Shown piece after piece: positions 12,098-24,800 of a DNA stretch of 64,000 nucleotides. The position numbers and the translations under genes were made by a program. The notes under the pieces are model-generated. The model did not search any database. It was not told where the DNA came from and saw only the letters and a list, made by a program, of their open reading frames with translations. Numbering within the stretch: position 1 is the stretch's first letter; every line of letters begins with the position of its first letter. The DNA lies in assembly GCA_037447655.1 (NCBI GenBank), contig JBBHKE010002948.1, positions 163,721-227,720 on the forward strand, written 5' to 3'. The DNA comes from Zygnema cylindricum. Its lineage: Eukaryota; Streptophyta; Zygnematophyceae; Zygnematales; Zygnemataceae.

Positions 12098-13494
12098 CAC
12101 CGCGAATCGTAATTAGAGTAATTAAAAAATTTGAGTACAAAAACTAAAAATAAAAATTAGAGTAATGCACGCTAATTTATGTGATTGAGTTGTTTCAACT
12201 ATGAAGTTTACTCTAATTTATTTCAGTACTCTAATTTGTAGTGTTTTGTATCGGTAAGGATTAGCCGATAACCGATATGGGCCTTTTTTCGGGTCTCCGA
12301 TAATCGATATATTGGTACGATATATCGACATCGGTCTTATCGCCGATAAGTAGCCAATAATAACGGGTACTTATCGACGATAATGCCGATAACGATAACT
12401 ATCGGCAATAACTGCACGGGTCGTACAGATAAATGTACGGCATGTACACTCAACTGTACGTCTTATTCCCCGGCCGTGTACAAGCACAGAAAGTACAGTA
12501 GCCACCATGAGATTTGTACGGTTTTGATACGGATCCAGTAAAAACGATGTACCTTTCACATCCGACGCCACGGCTTTGTCCCTTTATTCCTTGAGATCCA
12601 CTGGGGACCTACCACGAGTCAATCTGTCGACTTTTTTGGCATAAACTGCAAAAAGAGCCATTCCGGGATATCGGCGCTCACGCTAGCCCGTCCGCTCGTG
12701 TTTTCTCATTCCAAGTCGTCCGTTTGATTCTGGCGGCGCGCATAATGTTATTTTGCGTCCTTTGTACTTTGTGTTCGCCGTCCTTTTCCAGTTCCATGTT
12801 CACCTGTTTTTCAGTAAAATTCCGTACGTTGCCGTAAAATTTCAGTTCAGTTAACCAACCAACGTTTATATGATGCGCTGTCCGTAATAAATTGCAGTAA
12901 AACAGGAACATAACAACTTTTTATACGTGGCATGCAACGCTATATAAAGTCAATAAAATAATACAGTATGTTATAAAGTACTATTGTATACATACTATAT
13001 ATTTTTTAAGTTATCGCCGATATGGAATTTGTTGGTCTCAGACCGATATATCAGAACCTCAGACCGTTCGATAACCTATAACTATCAGTATCGGTGTTAT
13101 TGCGATAAGTTTTTTACCGATACACTACTAATTTGGCACGCTAATATCCTCTACTATAAATAAGGTATTCGTACAAAATTTGGCAAAACGTACAGTTTAT
13201 CGTCACTATGACGTTTGCACTACGCAGTTTGTTAAAACGCAATTACATGATAACGGCCTGTATTAAATCATTATTTGTACTTTTTTACTAAATAAAGTAC
13301 AATTTTGCACGGTCGGAGGTCGTCCGTACTCCACACTATTTTAAAATAACCTAATTATAATTAAAAACGCTAATTAAACTTTACCTTAAATAGAATAATG
13401 AAAAAATTTAAATCATTTACTCTATTTCATATAATAGAGTCGAAATTTTGAGCGACCGAATTAGAGTAATTTACTCTAACTACGATTCACGGTG
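12098..13494. mobile_element. MITE 1, TA target duplication, carrying a nested hAT
   Basis: Starts CACCGCGAATCGTAATTAG and ends with the inverse, CTAACTACGATTCACGGTG. It is flanked by TA on both sides (12096-12097 and 13495-13496). Subtracting the nested hAT and its duplication leaves about 500 bp, like MITEs 2 and 3. A core around 13300-13345 is the reverse complement of a block shared by those two, so this copy is inverted relative to them. It has no ORF. The TA duplication suggests Tc1/mariner-type mobilisation (inference). Confidence 0.85.
12239..13127. mobile_element. Non-autonomous hAT element 2, 889 bp, nested in MITE 1
   Basis: Starts TAGTGTTTTGTATCGGTAA and ends TTACCGATACACTA. The 8-bp duplication ctaatttg is at 12231-12238 and 13128-13135. 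The interior is related to hAT element 1, for example the shared word CCGATATGGAATTTGTTGG near 13017 and 11860. It has no transposase. The right terminal repeat is a few bases shorter than the left. Confidence 0.9.
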
Positions 13495-13496
13495 TA

Positions 13497-14815
13497 CAGT
13501 ACTGTCGTGTGCAAAAAATATATATCGAAAATTTTGGCGATGTACATCGGTGACGCTACAATAAGCACAAACAATTATATGCAATGATCCGATAACAAGA
13601 AATATCGGCGATGTATCATCGCGATCAATACGATGTTAGCGTGCAATTACAATACAAACCCCTAAAAAAATGTAAAAATGTGAAAATATATATATATATA
13701 TATATATTTATTTTTTTTCGTGGCGAATGAGAAATTTTTGTGGCGATTCCTCAATGTTTATACAAATGTTGTGAACATAATTTGATAGATAAATCAAAAT
13801 AATGGTTTGGAGAGAACAAGTTGTGTATGTGGAGCCCATTGCTTGCAACTTATGTCTATCTGGATAAAATATCAAATGATAGTCTTATTTTATAACATTT
13901 TTATTTGGTAATGCGAAACATCAATACAACTTTTAATGTCAAGATTAACTTGCACCTTGACGTAAAATATTGACAAATAATATATTAATGAAATGCTTCC
14001 AATCATAAACCTAAAATTACATTCAACAATTGAGTAACTCGTATTTTTTTAATTTTAAATAACTATAATATCATCTTCTTAAAGTGCCAATGACCGTCGA
14101 GGAATGACACATACCCTCAAGCTTGTATTACAAATCCACCCCAATCACCTTTTGCACCAGAGTATTTAAAGTTCCAAACATAATGCAAAGCCAAAATTTT
14201 CTCATAATATTGCAAGGTTGTCTTTTAATGTTAGCAGCCACAGTTTCCTCTACAAAGTCTTTCTTGTAACAAACAACACACTCACAAAAATAGGCTACCA
14301 ACTGTGTTGAAATACGAAAGAACGAAAATGACAAAACAAACAACACAACAGTTGAAGTTGATTATCCAATAATTCCTGAAGACAGGATTATATATGGAAC
14401 TCACCTTCTCAAGTCTTTGCTGGTGCTTTCTTTGGGATTCTTAGTCTTCGGTGCAATGGCTGTCGGCAAATTAGTCATTGAAAAAGAGAGACCACTAAGC
14501 GAGACCAAATGGGCAGAAAGCAACCGACGAACATAGAACTACGCACTGCTGGGCTAAGTTTCATATCATGAAAATGTCACAAAATATACTCGCAAACGCT
14601 CGATGATAGGGATAGGCGCGAGAGATCTAATGGGGCGTGTGACCAATTTTCCAAGCTCTGTTAGTCATATTTTGCTCTTATACCCTCTACCGTCTAACGT
14701 CTACCGTCTAGCGTCTATAACGCAGACTCGCACAGCGCACTGCACACCCTCCTCATCCCTATTAGCATCCTTATCCCCATCATCATGTGCAAGTGCAGCA
14801 GTAACTGTTGATTTG
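13497..14815. other. AT-rich intergenic DNA between MITE 1 and copia B
   Basis: Contains a (TA)n run at about 13686-13707 and scattered TATCG/CGATA words like those in the hAT elements, which may be old fragments. No ORF with coding character is seen. The 3' part (14650-14815) is unassigned up to the LTR edge. Confidence 0.5.
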
Positions 14816-15375
14816 AGGCAGCTGGTGCCACTGAAGAAGATGAAGAAGCACCAACAGTTGCAATGATAATCAATTGTGCAAAGAGGAAACTCTCACGAAA
14901 TCCCACAAACAACCAACTTCACAATGAAGCCCCAAGCAAACCAGACACACCCTAAGTCTGCAAATTTGCCATAATATAGAATATACCCCAAAGAAATCAC
15001 ATGCAGAATTTCACAAAGTTATGCCAAAAGATCACAGTGATCTTATAATTGAAACACACCCAAAAACTGCTTCAAAATTTTCCTACACAAGAATCCTACT
15101 TTTCCTAAAGTAATCTAAGTCCTATATATAGAAGTGAGCCTACAGTTGATCACATCGTATTAAAACTAGCGTGTTCAATTCGTACACTACTTCTTCATTA
15201 ACAAAATCCCACCGTCGAATGCACATAATTATTTACACCAATCAGACAGCCGCTAGAAATGAAATAGTACGCGGTTAAAGTTCGTCCGCTGAAATGACGG
15301 TACAGTCAATACTTCTCTTCAAAAATGACGGCAGACTTCGTCTGCTTTCCACGTATTCTTTCATCACCTCAGATG
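14816..15375 (-). repeat. 3' LTR of copia B, first segment
   Basis: Matches 25954-26516 of the other B LTR. It begins TGTTGATTTGAGG at the LTR edge and ends in agatg, the target duplication of element A. The position matching the gag start codon reads ATT here instead of ATG. Confidence 0.88.
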
Positions 15376-16217
15376 TGTTGTTCTACAACCACCGGTGCAG
15401 GTGGAGGAGCAGCAGTAGTAGTAGACGTAGACATGATACACTCTCAGAAGCTATCAAGAATCCTACCAAACAGCTGTTCTTAAGTGCTCACCAATTCTTA
15501 TACAAGCATCCAAACCTCACAAAACTCTCTCAGAATATAGAGTAGCATAAACACTTATAACTCCCAAAGTTATATCACAATTGACCCGACAACACTCAAG
15601 ATATAATACTCAGAAGTTTCCCAAAAACTGTGTGCAATTTTACTACTTAGAAGTCTGGATACATTATATGTTATGAGTCCTAAGTCTTATACTTGTGTTG
15701 TACCGTGAATACCAGTGTACCTGAGAGGTACGTCAAGCTGCCAAAATAATACTAAGCTACCACTGAGCTACCACTGAGCTACCACTAAGCTACCATTGAG
15801 CTACCACTAAGCTACCCACTAAGTTACCACTGAGTTCCCACTAAGTTGACTAGAATCGTATCTATCGCAATTACTCTATCCAGTACAGAATCACATTTAG
15901 AATATCAGACTTTGCGTTGTCCTTACGGACCATATCAAATATAATCGTGGTTGCCTTGTCCTGTCTTTGTTGCAGCTTCGCTGCTGCGCTGCTCTGCTGC
16001 TGCGCTGCTGCTGCGCTGCTGCTGCGCTGCTCTGCTGTATAGCAGCTGCTCTCCTGTATAGCTGCTGCTCTGCTGTATATCAGCTGCGCTGCTGTATAGC
16101 AATTGCGCTGCTATGTTGTATAGCAGCTGCGCTGCTCTATCTGTATAGCAGCTGGGCTGCTTTGTCTGTAAAGTAGCTGCGCTGCTCTGAGACTGAAAGC
16201 TTTCCAAAAAGACAACA
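15376..16217 (-). repeat. 3' LTR of copia A (842 bp)
   Basis: Homologous along its whole length to 20546-21382. It holds a copy of the gag start codon (ATG at 15434), a run of 11-bp GAGCTACCACT repeats (about 15752-15843), and an array of CTGCT-N4-AGCAG mini-hairpins at about 15973-16190. Confidence 0.92.
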
Positions 16218-16377
16218 TTCCCCTAAAGCTTTAGACTCAGTATCCTGGCGCTGCTACGGTGATAAACTAGCGCAGCATCGCAGCATAGCAATATAGCAAT
16301 TAGCAAGTCACCCAGTCCCAATACCTCACAATGGTGGAATTATCGCAGAGTGGCAGTATAGCAGTGTAGCAATTCAA

Positions 16378-19300
16378 CTATTCACTTAATCCCACTGCGT
16401 CCCTGGAATACTTCAGCTTAAGAGCAGGTAGGGCTTTAGTGAGCATTTTAGCAATCATTTTTGCATCTAGCAAATAACATAATTGAATCACTCTAGAGTA
16501 CACCTTTTCTCTTACAAAGTGTAATCGTACATCCATGTGCTTGCTTTTGAAGTGATGACTAGGGTTAGAAGCAATGGCAATGGCAGCCTGGTTATCACAC
16601 CAGATCACCTGTGGACCAGCTTGCATGTATCCTAGTTCTTGTAACATGGATTTTACCCATAAGAGTTCTTTGAGGGCCGAGCTTGCTGCCATATATTTTG
16701 ACTCCATTGTCGACTATGCTGTAACCTTTTGAAGTTTGCTGCTCCAACAGCAAGTACCGTTCCCAATTTGTAGAACAAATTACGTGGTGGATTTCCGGCT
16801 TGGCATGTCGCCATAGCTTGCATCACTCCATGTTTGCAGCTTGACTTCTCCTCCGCCTAGAGTGAGTTTGAGATCTTTAGTTCCTGCCAAATATTTTAAG
16901 ACTCTCTTTGCTGCATCAAGATCAGATTTTCTCGGATTTTCTAGACTCCTACTCAGTACCCCGACTGCTGCAGCAATGTCAGGACGGGTACAGTTCATGA
17001 AGTATATTAAGCTTCCCACTATCTGTCTATAAGGTATTATTGTCATAGGATCATTCTCCCCTGATTCTAAATACTCGCTAACAATGACACCTGGTTCTGT
17101 CTCTTCTCCCTCTAACTTATGCCGAAACTCCATTGGAGTTAAACATCCTTTTGCCCCCCGCATTCCGTACTCATCTAACATGTTTCCAATAGCCTCTTTT
17201 TTAGTCAATTTTATTATTTTCTTATTTCTGTCCCTCTCTACCTGGATACCCAAAATATATTTTGCCTCACCGAGGTCTTTCATCTCGAATCGTGAGTTTA
17301 GAGCAGTTTTGATTTTGTTAATTTCAGCCATTGATTTGCTAATTAATAGCAAATCATCTACATATACTGCTATATACACTATCCCATTTTCACCCTTTAG
17401 AACGTAGACAGAGTGATCAGAACTTATCCTTTGAAATCCTAGACTAGTCAAGAATTGATCAATCTTTATATTCCACTGTCTGGGGGCCTGTTTGAGGCCG
17501 TACAAAGATTTTAGCAACTTCCATACTAAGTTCTCTTTTCCTGGTTCCACATACCTTTTAGGCTGCGGCATGTAAATGGTCTCTTCTAGTTCTCCATGCA
17601 AAAAGGCCGTTTTTACATCCATCTGATGAATTTCCATATCTTTTTATAGCAGCTAGGGACAGCAAAATCCTAACTGTTGGAAATCTTACAACCGCAAAAA
17701 ATGTTTCTTCAAAATCGATTCCTTCCTTTTGATTGTACCCCTTCGCCACAAGTCTGGCCTTATAACGTTCAATGGTGTTATCGAGATTTAACTTCACCTT
17801 GAATACCCATTTGCTGCCGATCGCTTTTCGGTCTAGAGGAAGGTCCACGAGCTCCCATGTTTGAGCCTCCATGATCGACTTCATTTCGTCGTTTGCCGCC
17901 TCAATCTAGTGATTCCGCTCTGGTGATGAGAAGGCCTCTTGGATGGTCATGGGCTCCCTTGAGACTGCCGAGTAGGCAAAGTGAGAGCTTGCTTGCAGGC
18001 GGCTGCTTGATCTTCTTCCCCCCGGAAATTCTGAGGCTAAGATCGTCGGATGCCGCGCATTGCGATGATTGCGCTGATTGCGCTGGTTGCGATCCGTGTC
18101 TTGCTGATTGCGCTGGTTGCGATCCGTATGTTCGTGATTGCGTTGGTTGCGATCCGTGTGTATTGACTGCTCTTGGTCTGTCTGGACCCGAAGTTGGTGA
18201 GGAAGTTGGAGAGAGTCTGACGCCGGAGTCATTACCGGAGATTGTGGAATCTGCTGGACAATTTCCTGCATGCAATCTAAGATGACATACTCCTGTACCT
18301 TTTGTTGCTTTTGCTGCTCTGTCATTTGAAATAAATCTATGGAGTCTAGTTCATCTTTAACAATGATGTTTCTAGCTACAACTATTTTCTGCCTTTCAAA
18401 CACAAAGACTCTATAACCTTTTGAGTGATCGTCATATACTAACAGAATACCCGGTAATCCCTTCGGCTTCATTTTCCATCTATCTGTAGACGTATCCAAT
18501 ATAAAGCATTGACTACCAAAGATCTTGAAATAGCTAACATCTGGTTTGCTACCTGTCCAGATTTCGTAAGGAGTTGTTTCTACTGATCTTGATCCTATCC
18601 TATTTTTAATATAAACTGCACAATTGAGAGCTTCAGCCCAGAATTTCGGATCCACATTTTTATCTGCGAGCATAGATCTAGAGCTTTCCATGAGAGTTCT
18701 ATTCAGTCTTTCCGACACCCCATTTTGTTCCGGTGAATATGGAACAGTCAATAGATGACTAATGCCTTCCTCGAGTAAAAAGGTTTCAAATTCTTTCGAT
18801 GTATATTCACCACCATTGTCCGATCTGAGCTGTAAAATAGATGAATTATGAAGTTTTTCAGCCCATGCTTTATAGTGTTTGAAGTGACCAAACACTTCAC
18901 TCTTCTCCTTCATGAAGTAAACTTTTGTAAACCTGGAGAAATCATCTGTGAAGGTGACCATATATTTCATCCCTCCGGCAGATGGAACCTTCGCCGGACC
19001 AAAGACATCCGAATGAATTTGTTGTAAAAGTTTCGTTGACCGATGCTCAGACTCCTTAGGAAATGGCAATCTGTGGATTTTGCCTAAAGCGCAACCATCG
19101 CAAGTTTTGACCGGCCCATCTGTGATTGATACACCCTCTATTTTTCCAGCAATGACCATTTTCCTCAAACTATCATAATTTACATGGCCTAATCTTTTAT
19201 GCCACAACTCATTTGAGTGCAAAACACCGGAGTACAAAACATCATTCTCCTTGGTATTAGCCATATCCATGCGATACATCTTGCTACTATCTCTAGTACC

Positions 19301-20604
19301 TGTAACCGCAACCTTGCCATTTTTGCTAACAACTTGCCGACCATTTTTCAAATTAACCTCAAAGCCTTTGCTCTCTACCAACGACGTAGAAAACAGATTT
19401 TTCTTAAAGTCAGGCACAAATAAGACATTGTGAAGAGTTCTTTCAATTACTTTTCCTTCTACATCAACTAGTAAGGACACATCACCCACAGCACAAGTTT
19501 GGACACTCATTCCACAAGCATAGTAAATATTTTTCTCCGGCGTTGCTTCAGATTTTTGAAGATGGCTTTGTTCCAGCACATGTGGGCTGACGCTCTTGTA
19601 TCTATTATCCATCCGGGGTCCTTCGCGCCCTCCATTGAAGCCGCCATAGCGAATAGATCCGTATCGTCCTCTGTAGAAACCGGCAAAGGCTCGTCTTGGA
19701 GAGACGAAGAAGCCGAAAAAAATGCATTTCCACGAGGCGTAGTCCCCGTGAAGCCTTTGTAAAACTGGTTTTGTTTCCATCCCGGTCGGTATAAACCTGT
19801 ATCGTTAGCTTTTTTAAGCTTAGGACAAAATTTGTATCCATGACCTCTCTCACTACAATAGAAACATGCATTATTTGATTGTTTATTTCCACTCTGATTA
19901 AAATGTCTAAACCGATTAAACTGATTCCTTTGCTGATTAAACTGTCATTTTCTCTCAAAGTCTGAATTAAAAGTTTCTACTTGCTCAACATTGAGAATAT
20001 AAGATGTAGCTTCCTCCTCTAGTAAAATATTGTTGGCTAACTGTAAAGTCCAGCTAGCTTTATCTTTTTGTTTGAGCATGTCAGATGCTCCTTTCATACT
20101 ACGAGGGAGACCCCTCATGAGCAATGTTGCCTGTTAAAAAGGAGGAAACACCCCACCTGCACAAGCATGTGCATCTACAAGGATACGAAATTTGTTAGAA
20201 TATTGTGCCATTGTACCGCCAGTGTACTTATAGTCCCAAATTTTTCCAGCCAATATGAAGCTCTTTTGGGCATTCGCCTTTTCATAATCACTTTTAAGAG
20301 ATTTCCAGATATCAATTGCTTTTTTCATCTTTATCCAAGACATAGCTAAGTCCTCAGATATACAAAATTTTAGAATAGACCGAGTTTGCGTATTTTTCTT
20401 AGACCATGACGGATCTGATTCATCCAGCGAACCATCCAATATATCTAAAAGATTGACATTTTCAAAATGTGTTTCCACCATATCCGCCCAGTAAACATAC
20501 TTATCCCCGGAAAAGATAGGAATTCTTGATGACAGGCCTTTAACCTGTTGTTCTACAACCACCAATGCAGGTGGAGGAGCAGCAATAGTAGTAGAAGTAG
20601 ACAT
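16378..20604 (-). pseudogene. Decayed gag-pol of copia A
   Basis: In order: gag from ATG 20604 (MSTSTTIAAPPPALVVVEQQ); zinc knuckle CFYCSERGHGYKFC near 19840; protease with GWIIDTRASAHMC, where DTG has become DTR; integrase with HKRLGH and CDGC and the D-D-E residues in IHSDVFG, RSDNGGEY and PEQNGVSER; reverse transcriptase with YVDD near 17360; and RNase H ending GLSE at 16378. Breaks: TAA in gag at 20134 where related copies have Q, TGA near 19948, a frameshift just after the protease motif, TAG for W near 17908, and frameshifts near 17640 and 16780. It cannot make a full polyprotein. The integrase part is the best preserved. Confidence 0.92.
20535..20545 (-). other. Primer-binding site of copia A inside gag
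   Basis: Read on the minus strand, GGTTAAAGGCC follows the LTR end CAACA directly. It is two mismatches from GGTTATGGGCC, the complement of the anticodon arm of initiator tRNA-Met. It also encodes gag residues just after VEQQ. Confidence 0.65.
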
Positions 20605-21382
20605 GATACACTCTCAGAAGCTATCAAGAATCCTACCAAACAGCTGTTCTTAAGTGCTCACCAATTCTTATACAAGCATCCAAACCTCACAAAACTCTCT
20701 CAGAATATAGAGTAGCAAAAACACTGATAACTCCCAAAGTTATAGCACAATTGACCCGACAACACTGAAGATATAATACTCAGAAGTTTCCCAAAAACTA
20801 TCTACAGTTTTACTATTTGGAAGTCTGGATACATTATATGTTAGGAGTCTTAAGTCTTATACTTGTGTTGTACCGGCAATACCAGTGTACTTGAGAGGAA
20901 CGTCAAGCTGCCAAGCTAATACTAAGCTACCACTGAGCTACCACTAAGTTACCACTGAGCTACCACTAAGCTACCATTGAGCTACCACTGAGCTACCCAC
21001 TAAGTTACCACTGAGTTCCCACTAAGTTGACTAGAATCGTATCTATCGCACTTGCTCTATCCAGTACAGTATCACATTAAGAATATTAGACATTGCGTTG
21101 TCCGTACGGACCATATGAAATATAATCGTGGTTGCCTTGTCCTGTCTGTGTTGCAGCTTCGCTGCTGCGCTTCTCTGCTGCTGCTGCTGCGCTGCTCTGC
21201 TGTATAGCAGCTGCTCTGCTGTATAGCAGCTGCTCTGCTGTATAGCAGCTGCGCTGCTGTATAGTAGCTGCGCTGCTTTGTTGTATAGCAGCTGCGCTGC
21301 TCTGTCTGTATAGCAGCTGCGCTGCTTTGTCTGTAAAGTAGCTGAGCTGCTCTGAGACTCAAAGCTTTCAAAAAAGACAACA
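20546..21382 (-). repeat. 5' LTR of copia A (837 bp)
   Basis: Ends 59 nt after the gag start codon, so about the first 20 gag codons are LTR sequence. In the element's direction, the first 250 nt are the CTGCT-N4-AGCAG hairpin array (21140-21360 on the plus strand). The GAGCTACCACT repeats follow at about 20926-21015. Confidence 0.92.
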
Positions 21383-21387
21383 AGATG

Positions 21388-21833
21388 AACCTCCACGTGT
21401 AACTTTGGTCCTCAAATGTAACTCTACATTTTCTTCTAGAACAACCAAACTTGACTTTCTCACAGACCGACACGTGTGCCTGAAGTGCACCGAATGTGTG
21501 TACTCCCTTTCGAGTTACATACTCAGTAAATCATGTCCCCGTCAATTTATCTTCACACAAACTGACTCATATTCAGAACACCTTTCTTGCGCAGACTGTT
21601 ATCGCTGCTATGACTCTTCTACGACTGCTATGACTGCTATGACTGCTATGACTGCTATAATCTGTTAGCGCAGCTGTGATATTAGAGCAGCGAAGCTGCA
21701 ATGTCAGATCAGAGCAGCATAGCAGCACAGCAACAAGTGTAGAGTGCTCAAGGTTTCTAGCTGGGATGTCAGACTTAGTGCAGCATGGCAGCATAGCACC
21801 AAGATATAGAGAGGACTCAAGGTTTCCAAAACA
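21388..21833 (-). repeat. 3' LTR of copia B, second segment
   Basis: Continues the B LTR after the element A insertion and matches 26522-26992. It carries a TGACTGCTA repeat (about 21615-21655). It lacks the 30-bp internal duplication present in the other B LTR. Confidence 0.88.
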
Positions 21834-21859
21834 TCACTCCCCTAAACCTTTAAACTCTC

Positions 21860-24800
21860 TCAGCCACTGAGTCCACATTCCTCTCTACAGAATTTCAACT
21901 TAGGTGTAGGTAAAGGCTTAGTCATCATATTTGCTACCATCTTCTCATCCAAAAGATAACTTAGCTTTAAAATTCTGTTCATCACCTTCTCTCTTACAAA
22001 ATGCAGCTTGGCGTCAATGTGCTTGCTTTTGAAGTGATGACTCGGGTTGGATGCAATGGCAATAGCTGCGTGGTTGTCACACCACACTATTTGAGGTCCA
22101 GATTGCATAAAATGAAGTTCTTGGAGGAGCGACTTCACCCATAGTAACTCCTTGACAGCTGAGCTTGCTGCCATATATTCTGCCTCCATTGTAGACTGAG
22201 GTGTTACCTTTTGAATCTTGCTGCTCCGGCAGCATGTTCCAGTTCCAATCTTTAAAATGAATCCATGGTGGAATGGTGGCTTGGCATGTCTCCATAGCTA
22301 GCATCACTCCACGTCTGAATTTTGACTTCATCTCCAACGAGAGAAAGTCGAAGATTCCGTGTTCCTGCAAGGTACCCAAGAACCCTCTTTGCGGCCTCCC
22401 AATCTGTTTTTCTCGGATTCTGCAAACTCCGGCTCAAAGCGCCAACTGCTGCCGCAATATTCGGCCTCGTGCAGTTCATGAAGTAAATTAGGCTGCCAAC
22501 AATCTGTCGGTATAGAATGGTGGCCCTAAAATCTGCCTCCCCTGACTTTAAGGTATCGTCAAAAATGATTCCTCCATCGGTCTCCATGCCTTCCACTTTC
22601 TGCTTAAATTCCATGGGAGTGGCACTTCCGTTTGCCTCTGCAATGCCAAACTTTTCGAGCACATTTCCTATCGCTTCACGCTGCGTTAGATGGATTGTTC
22701 TCCTATCTCTATCCCTTTCTACTTGAATTCCAAGAATATACTTTGCCTCACCTAAGTCTTTCATGTTAAATCTTGAATTCAAGGCTACCTTTATTTTGTT
22801 AATCTCATTTAATGACTTGCTTAACAGCAGCAAATCATCTACATATACCGCAATGTACATAATTCCATCTTTTCGTTCCATAACATAGACTGAGTGATCT
22901 GAGCTAATCTTAACGAATCCTAGATCGGTTAGAAACTCATCTAGTTTTAGGTTCCACTGACGTGGAGACTGCTTCAAACCATACAAGGATTTAAACAGCT
23001 TACAGACCAGATTTTCTTTTCCAGTCTCTTCACACCTTTCAGGTTGCTTCATATAAATTACTTCCTCTAAATCTCCATGGAAGAAAGCTGTCTTAACATT
23101 TGATGTAGTTCCATATTCTCAATGGCCGCTAAGGATAACAAAATTTTAACAGTTGGAAACGGACAACCGGAGAGAAAGTCTCTTCATAGTCAATTCCCTC
23201 CTTCTGAGTATAGCCTTTAGCAACAAGCCTAGCCTTATATCTTTCAATAGAGTTATTTGGATTCAACTTTACTTTAAAAACCCACTTACAGCCGATGGCT
23301 TTTCGGTCTGGTGGAAGCTCCACAAGCTTCCATTATAGATCGTATTTCATCGTTAGCCGCAGCGATCCATTGATCTTTTTCCCGAGCTGAAAAGGCTTCC
23401 TGTATTGTGACCGGTTCCATCCTGCTGGAGGATAATAAAGCAGTTTCGCAGCTTCGCAATTTCGTAGCGTCGCAGGTTTGCAGCTTCGCAGAACGCAGTT
23501 TCGCAGTTTCGCAGCCTGCTGTTTTGCCTTCTCCCCCCCGGAAAATCTGAAGCTGGAACTGTTGGATCCGTAGGTTGCCGCCGAGGAGTAGGTGGAGGAG
23601 GAGGAGGAGTCTCCACACGTGGACTAGCCGGAGTGTCCAAAGTGGGACTAGAATTAGTGAGAGGAACACTTTCAAAAATAGCATATTCTTTGATTTTGGA
23701 ATCTTTTTCAAAATCTGTCATACCAAAAACATCTACCGATCTGCTCTCTTCATTAACTTGAATATTTCTAGCAGTTTGAAGAGTATTCCTATCCTTATTA
23801 AATACTTTATAGCCCACGGATTCATCATCATAACCCATAAAAATTTTTGGAATCGATTTCGGACTAAGCTTAGAAATAGGGAGATTATCCAAAATAAAAC
23901 ATTTACTCGCAAAAACCCTGAAGTGACAAACATTCAGTTTTCTTCGGTCCACACTTCATATGGTGTTTTCCCTTTTACTGCTCTAGTCTTTATTCTATTC
24001 CTAATATACGACGCAAACGAGAACGCCTCACCCTAAAATTTGAAATCTATTCCTTTATCTAGTAACATAGACTTTGCACTTTCCGTTAAAGTTTGGTTGT
24101 GTGTTTCGGATACTCCATTCTGTTCCGGAGTATAAGGAACTGTAAATTGCCAAGAAATGCCATTTTTTTTTAAATATTCAGAGAATGTATGAGAAATATA
24201 TTCCCCTCCGTTGTCGGACCGAAGGGAAAGGATCGGTTTCCCATGAAGTTTTTCGGCCCATACACGAAAATGCTTGAAGTGAGTGAGCACTTCACTCTTT
24301 TCTTTCATAAAGTAAACCTTGCTATATCTTGAGAAGTTATCCGTAAAAGTGACCAAAAACTAGTTGCCACTGAGTGAAGGAACTTTTGATAGTCTCCACA
24401 CATCCGAATGAATAATTTGCAGCAAATTTGTGGCCCGGTTATCCACTGTCTGAGGTAGTGGCAGCTTATGAAGTTTTCCCAAAGCACATCCATCACATAC
24501 ATGGGACTCTGATTGTCCTAATTTAACACCATCTATCATATTTTGCTTTACCATTTTATCAAGCCTTTCATGATGAACATGACTGAGCCTCTTATGCCAT
24601 AAAACATTTTACGGAAGGACACTAGAGTATGGAAAGTCGATTTCATTAGCCAAATCCATCCGGTACAACATGTTTCGGCCTCTAGTTCCTACCAAAGCTA
24701 CCTTCCCATCTTTGCTTACTACCTTTTTCCCATTCTTTTGTAAAATTTCAAAACCTTTCATTTCTGCTACCGAAGTGGAAAACAAATTTTTTGTAAACTT

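Larger units (their letters stand above)
15376..21382 (-). mobile_element. Ty1/copia element A, 6.0 kb, inserted in an LTR of B
   Basis: Complete LTR-to-LTR element with 5-bp duplication agatg (15371-15375 and 21383-21387). Both LTRs start TGTTGTTCTAC and end GACAACA. A polypurine tract (RC of 16218-16232) adjoins the 3' LTR. The remains of one gag-pol frame fill the interior. The empty target survives in B's intact LTR at about 26512-26530, which proves insertion into B. Confidence 0.93.

Noticed and set aside
15935-16207. Frames rich in Ala, Leu, Cys or Gln on both strands
   Set aside because: They are translations of the LTR hairpin array; the same occurs at 21043-21473.
17893-18285. 130-residue plus-strand frame with ADCAGCDPC repeats
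   Set aside because: It is the complement of the repetitive integrase-RT linker of copia A, not a separate gene.
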